Source of the DNA: Pilatotrama ljubarskyi
Taxonomy: Eukaryota; Basidiomycota; Agaricomycetes; Polyporales; Polyporaceae
Direction of reading: 5' to 3'
DNA: 64,000 nucleotides
NCBI GenBank assembly: GCA_022385805.1
Contig: MU277683.1
Location: 434,001 to 498,000, forward strand
Shown here piece after piece: positions 57,891-64,000 of the stretch. The notes below the pieces were generated by a model, which saw only the letters and a list, made by a program, of their open reading frames with translations, was not told where the DNA came from and did no database searches. The stretch's first letter is position 1; each line of letters begins with the position of its first letter. Both the position numbers and the translations under genes were made by a program.

Positions 57891-59554
57891 ATGGACGTCC
57901 GCCATTCTCACGGAACCGAGGTATTCGTTGTGCGCGCATGTTATGAGGATGATGCGGCAGACCTGATAGCCGTGGGAGGGGCGCATTCGGTCGAGGTCCT
58001 ACTCCTGGTGAGTGGCGGATGCACTCCGGACAGCCCGGACTGCTCACCTCTGGTTCGGCCCAGACAGAAACGTCCTGCAAGACCATTGCGAACTTTCATA
58101 TTGGATCTCGCGTGACTGCCGTTGCCTGGTCCTCGCGCGTCAGCTCGCCCTCGTCCGCCGACGACTGGTCAATAGAGTGAGTCCGCGTACTCGCTTTGAC
58201 GACGCGTCGACGCGTCTCTCATCTTCGTCAGGCTTGCAGCTGCGGGCGCCGACTTCAGCCTATATCTTCTCTCAAAGTCGTCATCCGAAGAGGAACAGAT
58301 CTTCCCTTTCGGCGGGGGTCTGAGTGGACACCACGGCAAGGTTAATGATATGACTTTCTGTGGCGGACGGAGCGAAGACAGCTCGCGATATGTGGCGACT
58401 GTTTCAGGTGTGTCCTCTCACACCCGTTAAGGCTCTCCTCCGCTCACAGGGTCCGCAGATGACAAAATGCTGATGGTGTGGGACCTCCATCCGTCCATTG
58501 ACCTCACCACTCCCCCTTCCCCTGGGGCGACTCCTCCCTCGCGCCCACAGCCCACTGCATATGTCATCACGTTCCCGCACCCTCTGACGAGCGTGAACGC
58601 ACATCCGTCCACGAGCAAGGAACTGCTTGTCGCAGACTGCCGTGGGTCTATTTTCCTCACCGACTGGCGGTCGGATCCGGACGAAAACGAGCAGGATAGT
58701 TGGCGGAACTCTAGCGTGGTCGAACTACTCGAACCCCGCGCGCTCGCGGATTCTCTGTCGGGGCCTTCCACGAAGTGGTCTGGATCCGTTGCATGGCGGA
58801 GAGACCCATCTGCTGACTTGTGAGTGCAAGGCGATTTCTTCCGGACGTCCAACGGCAACCCCGCCGGGGGCGCCGGATTCGGCGCCGAACGACCTTCGCT
58901 GACGCTGTACTTTGTGCGTTGTGTCCTTTTCCCGCTTACCATTCGTGCTTGCGTGTGCTTGCGTTCCGCACGGGCGTGCGATATAGCGTGGGTGCAGCGT
59001 ACGGCTCACGCTTTGCGCTGTGGGACATGGGCAATCTCGCTGGAGGCAAACCTTACGTGACGGGAACGAGCTTTGCCGAAGGCGGAAGTCAGTTCAGGTA
59101 CGTCTCACCCCCAGTCCCCGTCTCCCGCTTTCCTTCACTCGCTTCTGGTGCGCGGGGCGGTTCGCCTGCGGTCCTGACACACGCATCATACCGCGTCCTC
59201 GGCGTCGTCACGGGTTATGGTGCGGTTTGGCGACTACCGCTGCTTGGAGCGTGTGTTTGCCTGTTGCTTGGCACGGTCGCAACGATTGGAGGCTAACCGA
59301 GTTCTGACGTGCATTGCAGATGGTGTCCCACGTACCCGGATTATTTTGCGGTGTCGACGAGCTCGCCTGCGAAAGGCGCCGTGATTCACGTCCATAACGT
59401 CACGTACGTTCAAGCTCAGCCGACGGTTTTCCAAATAGCGCCTCGGCCGCTCTATGTGCGCTCGTTTGATTTCGTGGCCTGTCGTGGGATCCCTAGGATG
59501 GTGGCCGCGGTGGGACGAGAGGTCATCGTCTTCTACATAGGCGTAGATTCATAG
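57891..59554 (+). CDS. NUP37: WD40 nucleoporin, Nup37-like
   Basis: Nup37 is a WD40 beta-propeller subunit of the Nup107-160 (Y) complex of the nuclear pore. Spliced reading begins MDVRHSHGTEVFVVRACYED, then IAVGGAHSVEVLLL, CKTIANFHIGSRVTAVAWSS, LAAAGADFSLYLLSKSSSEE and LSGHHGKVNDMTFCGG. DDKMLMVWDL follows, then HPLTSVNAHPSTSKELLVAD, CRGSIFLTDWRSD, GAAYGSRFALWDMGNLAGGK, RWCPTYPDYFAVSTSSPAKG and IAPRPLYVRSFDFVACRGIP. It ends VIVFYIGVDS. At least four WD-like blades are visible, and the size and layout suit Nup37. The WD40 fold is secure; the Nup37 name rests on overall pattern and is less so. Confidence 0.75.
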
Positions 59555-59943
59555 TGCATACCCGAGGGTTGTTTGAGTACGGGGATGATGAGTGAATAGA
59601 CGAGCTCGCTGTGCATCCCCTAGCTGTATGAGGCCATATCGCTGTACGTCAATGCATTATGTTTGGGAGAAGACCGAGGTGCTCGATGGATTCAAGCTTG
59701 TTGTACATGTACGATCTGTATACACAGCTAGAAAGCGATACTAAGGCACTACGCGACAAGCGAGAAGAGGCAGCTGTATGTATATATCTCTGTATGGCGT
59801 AGAGAGGGCAAGCGAAAAATTCGGACTGCAGGAGAGCTAGGGTACAGCGAGGGTAGCGCGTGCGAGATTACATTCGTACAAAGCGAGACGACTAGCGATC
59901 CGTCCGACCAAGAAGCGGGAGAGTTCAAAGTAGGTGGCGCCGT
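59555..59943. other. Convergent 3' region, Nup37-like and Zn2Cys6 genes
   Basis: This 389 bp segment lies between facing stop codons. It is AT-richer than its flanks and has several TGTA-type words (for example TGTATGTATAT near 59774), as expected of 3' untranslated sequence. No gene is seen. Confidence 0.45.
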
Positions 59944-62891
59944 TCAGCGAGGCGGCTCGAACGAAGAGTGACCGAACGACTGCACGGGCGGGAGATACTG
60001 GTGGGCCGATTGGCGGCCTTGCGGGTGGCTGCCGTATACGGGGGGATATTGCGGCTCGCGGTATTGGTTGGAGGAGGGGTAGCTGAAGTCACCCATCGGG
60101 GCATTGGCGACGAATCCTCCGCTGCCGGGCGATCCGTCTACTTTCGGGAACTCGCTCACCTCGCCTAGCATGTAGTTCCAGTAAGAATCGTCGGACTCGC
60201 TGACGGGTTGGGCCGCTGGATAGGCAGCAGGCATGCGGCTGTTGGCGGGCGCAAGACCGTTGCGGACCGATCCGTCCATCACGTCGCTGCCGTGGGTCGC
60301 AAAGCTAGGCATGTGATGGGTCGACGAGCCAATCATCGAGAGCGGAGGCAGCGGCGCCGATTGGTGGACATGTGAAGGCGCAGGGCGCGGTAGCGAGTAG
60401 AAGTCTGGCTGCGAGATGTGCTGGACGCCCGAAGGCTGGGCGTTCCTCAAGGGGGGTAGTGCTAGCGGCACATGTTAGCTACAACTAGCGATATCGGGGG
60501 CACCACACGCACCTGGAGCGAACAACGGCGGGATGCCGTCCTGTCGGAAGCCGTTGCGATCAAGCTGCTGGCGTGCCCTCTCCACGTCCGTGGCTACAAG
60601 GCGGCGCAGGAAACGGGCGTGATAAGCAGCACAGTCGATTTCGGAGCCGGTGATGTGGCTGGCGTGTTGGTAAGCATCGGCGGCGCCACTGATTATGTCG
60701 TGAATTTCCTCCGCCGCGCTGTCTGCTAGTTGCGACATGGTATTCGGACCGCGAAGGAGCTGACGCGAGATATTAATCGGCGTGGCTAGGGAAAGATGCC
60801 GCGGCGGGGCGCTCACCTTCAACAGCACGATGGCGGCGTACGCTGTCATGACCGTGATACTCTCCTGACAGTACGGCTGACCGACTCGTCAGAGCTGATT
60901 ACGACTCCATACAGGAAGAGACTCACAAGAACGTGCAGCTGGTCGAACTTCGATATGATCTGGAGGTTCGCACATGCGCTGCGGTAGCATTGCTGCACAG
61001 CTTCTGGATTGGCCAGGACACGCTGAGACGAGCAGACAGAGTCGGTCGGTCTCTGACAACAACAGAACTTAGAAGAGTGTATTACCTCATGACTGAACAA
61101 GTTGAGGCCAAATGTGTTGAGGAAGAGCCGCACGTGCGACTGGAAGAACTGAATGAACGCGCGGTGGAAAGTACCTGCTTGCGAGCCTGCGCACGGTAAG
61201 CAAGGGGACAAGTGATGCGAAAGCGCTGTTGCTTACATTGACGCAGCTGTTCGTCCCAAGTTTCCGACCACACGTCCAGCTTCGAGTTGGACTTGTGCAG
61301 CTCATGCTCGAAAGACACGCCGGAGGGGTATGCGGGAGACAGGGCGCTGGCACGGTTGTAGAACGTGTCCGTAGCCTCAGAGCCGATGAGGCGCAGCTGC
61401 ACGAAGGCCGCGACGATGACATCTTCGGGGCGGATTTCGCCTCGTGCTCCCGAGCAGCCGTCCTCGTGCCAAGTTCGCGAGTTGCGCACGAGCTCATCCT
61501 CGTGGAGCATCCAGTGCTTGCCGGTCTGCATGCTTAGGCTGCGATCATGGACAAAGAGCACGAGGTAGGTGCGCTCCCGATTGCGACGCTCAAGGAAGTT
61601 GAGAATGGTCTCCTGGGGTTGACGCCTCCCGACATACTTATTGAGGCGCAGGTTGACGGCCATTCGGCAGGCCATGCCGATGTAGCTCCACGTCCTCCGG
61701 TCGGTAGGCTCCTTCCAGTAGGTCATGCAAGCTAGAGCCTGTACCGTCTCGACAGACTCGGTGCCTTCGGCGAAGGTAAAGACGGACCACTCCTCGGCAA
61801 GACGCCTCACGGCGTGGTAATGACGGGATTTGAAGAACTTACAGCACGCCATGAGCATGGCGGTGAAGAGAAAAGGGGAGCGACTGCGGACATATTCGGA
61901 CGAGTGGAGGGAAGGGTCAAAGAGGTTGATGAACGGGTTGAGGCGAAGGAAGAACATGTCAAAGAAATGGTCGACTTCGCTCTCGTGGATGATGCCGGCG
62001 GCGACGGGATCCTTAGGGATGTAGCCGGCAAAGATGCTGCTGTACGGCTTGGGCTGTGGAGAGCTATGAGAACGGGTGGGACTCTGAGAGGTTGCATGGG
62101 GCAACGAGTGGGCGCGCTCCGTGGATGCTCCCGAGCGGGGCCGAACATGGTCCGCGGCGGCGGCAGGCTCGGGGTTCATGACGATGTCGAGGAAGGACGA
62201 TTTGTGGGAGCTGCGGATGACCTTTTCAGGGTAGAGGGCTTCCTCCGGGCGATCCTCCTCGTCGTCATCCATGTCCTCATCATACTGTTGGGCAGCGTGG
62301 GTAGAAGAGCCCGGGTAGTTCGAAGGGCCTGCGGCATCGGCCTCGCCGAATTGGGAAGAGGAGGGAGATGCATGGGAGAGGGAGGGGTTGGTGGGCTGCT
62401 TTGCCTTTGCGTTGTTGAGGCCCTTTTCGAGGCGACGGAGCATCTTGGAGGCCTCGGAGAGTCTGCCGGGATATGTCAGAGTGAGCGTACGGGACGATCA
62501 AAGAGCAAACTACTTTGAGCCGGGCTTGCGGCCGCGACGATGTTTCTCAAAGATGCATCTGCGCGGGTTGTGTGAGGGATGATGGTTCAGCGCGGGGCAT
62601 GCGGGGAGAAAGCTTACTGGACGCCTGCTCTGACGCAGCGCTGACAGCGCTGGGAGCCGTCTTCAGGCACGACGCACTTCATCTTCGGGGGAGAAGAGGA
62701 TTAGCAGATGGGAACGCGGGAGGTGAGGGGAGCGCCCGTTACCTTTGCCTGCCTGCAGACCATGCAGGCGCGGGCACCTCTCGGGACGGGGGTCTTTGCA
62801 CTACAAAGGAGGGGGCCAGTTATTGGGAGCCAGGGGAGATAGGAGGAGCGCAGACGGACGGTGCGTTCGAATTTGCGGGCTGTGGCTCCAT
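59944..62891 (-). CDS. Zn2Cys6 fungal transcription factor
   Basis: This is a DNA-binding regulator of the fungal Zn2Cys6 class. The small first exon (MEPQPANSNA) joins KTPVPRGARACMVCRQAKMK, then CVVPEDGSQRCQRCVRAGVQ and CIFEKHRRGRKPGSK, which together contain all six zinc-binding cysteines; introns interrupt the cluster. A dimerisation helix follows (LSEASKMLRRLEKGL). The fungal-specific domain reads YSSIFAGYIPKDPVAAGIIH, FFDMFFLRLNPFINLFDPSL, RSPFLFTAMLMACCKFF, VETVQALACMTYWKEPTDRR, TWSYIGMACRMAVNLRLNKY and RERTYLVLFVHDRSLSMQTG. The C-terminus is Pro/Ser/Tyr/Gln-rich and activation-like, ending FGHSSFEPPR. The zinc-cluster flank recalls PriB-type basidiomycete regulators from memory, unverified. 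Target genes are unknown. Confidence 0.88.
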
Positions 62892-64000
62892 GTTGCAGTG
62901 AGGATTGAAGGAGGAAGGATTGTGATAGAGTGAGATTGCGACGGGGCGATGGGGAGGACGGATTCGAGGGGCAGAGCGGACGAGGGGGAGAGCCGGGGAG
63001 GGAGAGAGGGAGCGGCGGGGGAGGTGGTGGTAGAGAGGAGAGAAGGGAGGGCGAGGGAAGGGCGAGGGCGAGGGAGGGCGGGAAAGGGAGTTAAGGGGAG
63101 AGCCCAGAATATTACAGTATTATTATATCGGGATCAACGCTCTGCCAGCCGGCCGTCGGTAACCCTCCTTTATTCCCCGGATTTCATGCTCCGGCTACTT
63201 CTTCCGGCCACACTCGCCCAATCACAGCAGGCGGAGTCTGAAACGTGGCCCGTGGAGTCGGCCACTTTCATTGTGTCCCAGGCCCAAAAGACGCCGGAAT
63301 CACCCAGATAAGGGCACCAGAAAGACACCGGCGCGTCCGGTGACATCTTACGGCACTCCCAGCCCTTGCCCGCCCGCTCTCTTCCCCGCTCCCTCTCCGA
63401 CCGCGGTGTGCTGTGAACGGCGTGGCTGGACGGTCGCTTGGCCCACGTCAGGGCGTGCGATGCGCTGGGTGCGTTTGCGGATGGCCGGAGGGGAGTCGGG
63501 GTGATGGGCGGCCGGCGTCCTTTCCGGTCACCCACGCCCTGTCCACGGCCTATTCTTTGCTCCCCGGCCCCGCTCACCCGATCCCCTCCCTCCCGCACCC
63601 CGACATCCGCCTCTCGCCGTCCCTCTGCGTTTTCTGTCATCGCTTCAGAACTCTCCAGGGCAAGCAAGGACGCGCCTGCCCAGCCTGTGCGCGCAACGGA
63701 CAGGGCGTCTTGCGGACGAGTGTCCTGCCGACGGCGGTAAAGTCTAAGAATGACAGCCGGACTCGACGCGCGCTCCGATCCGCCCTCTTCTACATCCGCA
63801 TCTCTCCTCTAGCATCTGTCCATCGTCTGCACCCTCTTCCGCTCGCACGTCGCACACTGCTCGCTGCCGCAACGACTCTATCGCCCTTGCCAAACCACCT
63901 ACTCCGCCTGAGGCGTGGTCCCCAGCACACTCGTGGCCGTCTTCTGTCCCACGCTTCACCGCCAAAGGTAAATCGCATCTCTGCGACCGCTACGTGTGCA
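62892..64000. promoter_or_regulatory. Upstream region of the Zn2Cys6 gene, with a purine tract; possible promoter of a gene beyond the window
   Basis: This is 1.1 kb without a supported gene. A strand-asymmetric purine tract occupies about 62979-63104. TATTATTATAT at 63117-63127 and a CCAATCA box at 63210-63216 lie beyond it. The right half (63540-64000) is pyrimidine-rich on the plus strand, consistent with the promoter or 5' leader of a plus-strand gene starting outside the window. Short open frames here show no family resemblance. Confidence 0.45.

Noticed and set aside
61814..62518. Plus-strand open frame of about 235 codons
   Set aside because: It lies antisense to the central domain of the Zn2Cys6 regulator and has low-complexity Val/Gly/Arg composition.
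63170..63667. Minus-strand open frame of 165 codons
   Set aside because: It lies in a GC-rich promoter-like region, has low-complexity Arg/Glu/Gly composition and no recognisable domain.

Overview
The window is nuclear DNA of a filamentous basidiomycete, most likely an Agaricomycete and possibly a wood-decay polypore. The evidence is GC-rich coding sequence, genes densely broken by introns of about 50-60 nt with GTRNGT donors, very tight gene spacing with many divergent pairs, a Plavaka-type DNA transposon of the kind common in Agaricomycetes, and gene content typical of that group. The species cannot be fixed from the sequence alone. I see no rRNA, tRNA or CRISPR array.

Layout. (1) 1-3.4 kb: the C-terminal part of kinetochore protein Nuf2 (cut by the window edge) converging on an ING-family PHD-finger chromatin protein. 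(2) 3.4-20.8 kb, an accessory island: a degenerate minisatellite; a Plavaka transposase with a divergent second gene of unknown function, together forming an apparently intact two-gene element; then four tandem, same-strand, single-exon paralogs (P1-P4) encoding about 420-432 aa multi-pass membrane proteins of a family I cannot assign. This array is the best candidate for an undescribed system. (3) 20.8-64 kb, conserved core genes: ADP-ribose pyrophosphatase and malate dehydrogenase (divergent; termini PKL and SKL), DDX41-type helicase and GAL7 (divergent), SDA1, an RGG-tailed conserved protein and phosphoglycerate kinase (divergent), a Rho GTPase, PIG-X and 6-phosphofructo-2-kinase/fructose-2,6-bisphosphatase (divergent), a GT8 glycosyltransferase and PNKP (divergent), a PITH-domain protein, the chitin synthase activator SKT5, the histone demethylase JHD1, a small kinase-like gene, a Ydj1-type DnaJ, a NIT2-type omega-amidase and a lipid kinase (divergent), UMP-CMP kinase and Nup37 (divergent), and a Zn2Cys6 transcription factor.

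The core genes do not form one pathway. They include central carbon metabolism (MDH, PGK, PFK2/FBPase2, GAL7), chromatin (ING, JHD1), cell wall and membrane biogenesis (SKT5, Rho, PIG-X, GT8) and nuclear functions (Nuf2, Nup37, PNKP, DDX41). Three predicted products end in CaaX prenylation boxes (Rho, SKT5, Ydj1-like). Gene coordinates run from start to stop codon and include introns. Most splice junctions were read by eye from donor and acceptor sites and from protein-family continuity.
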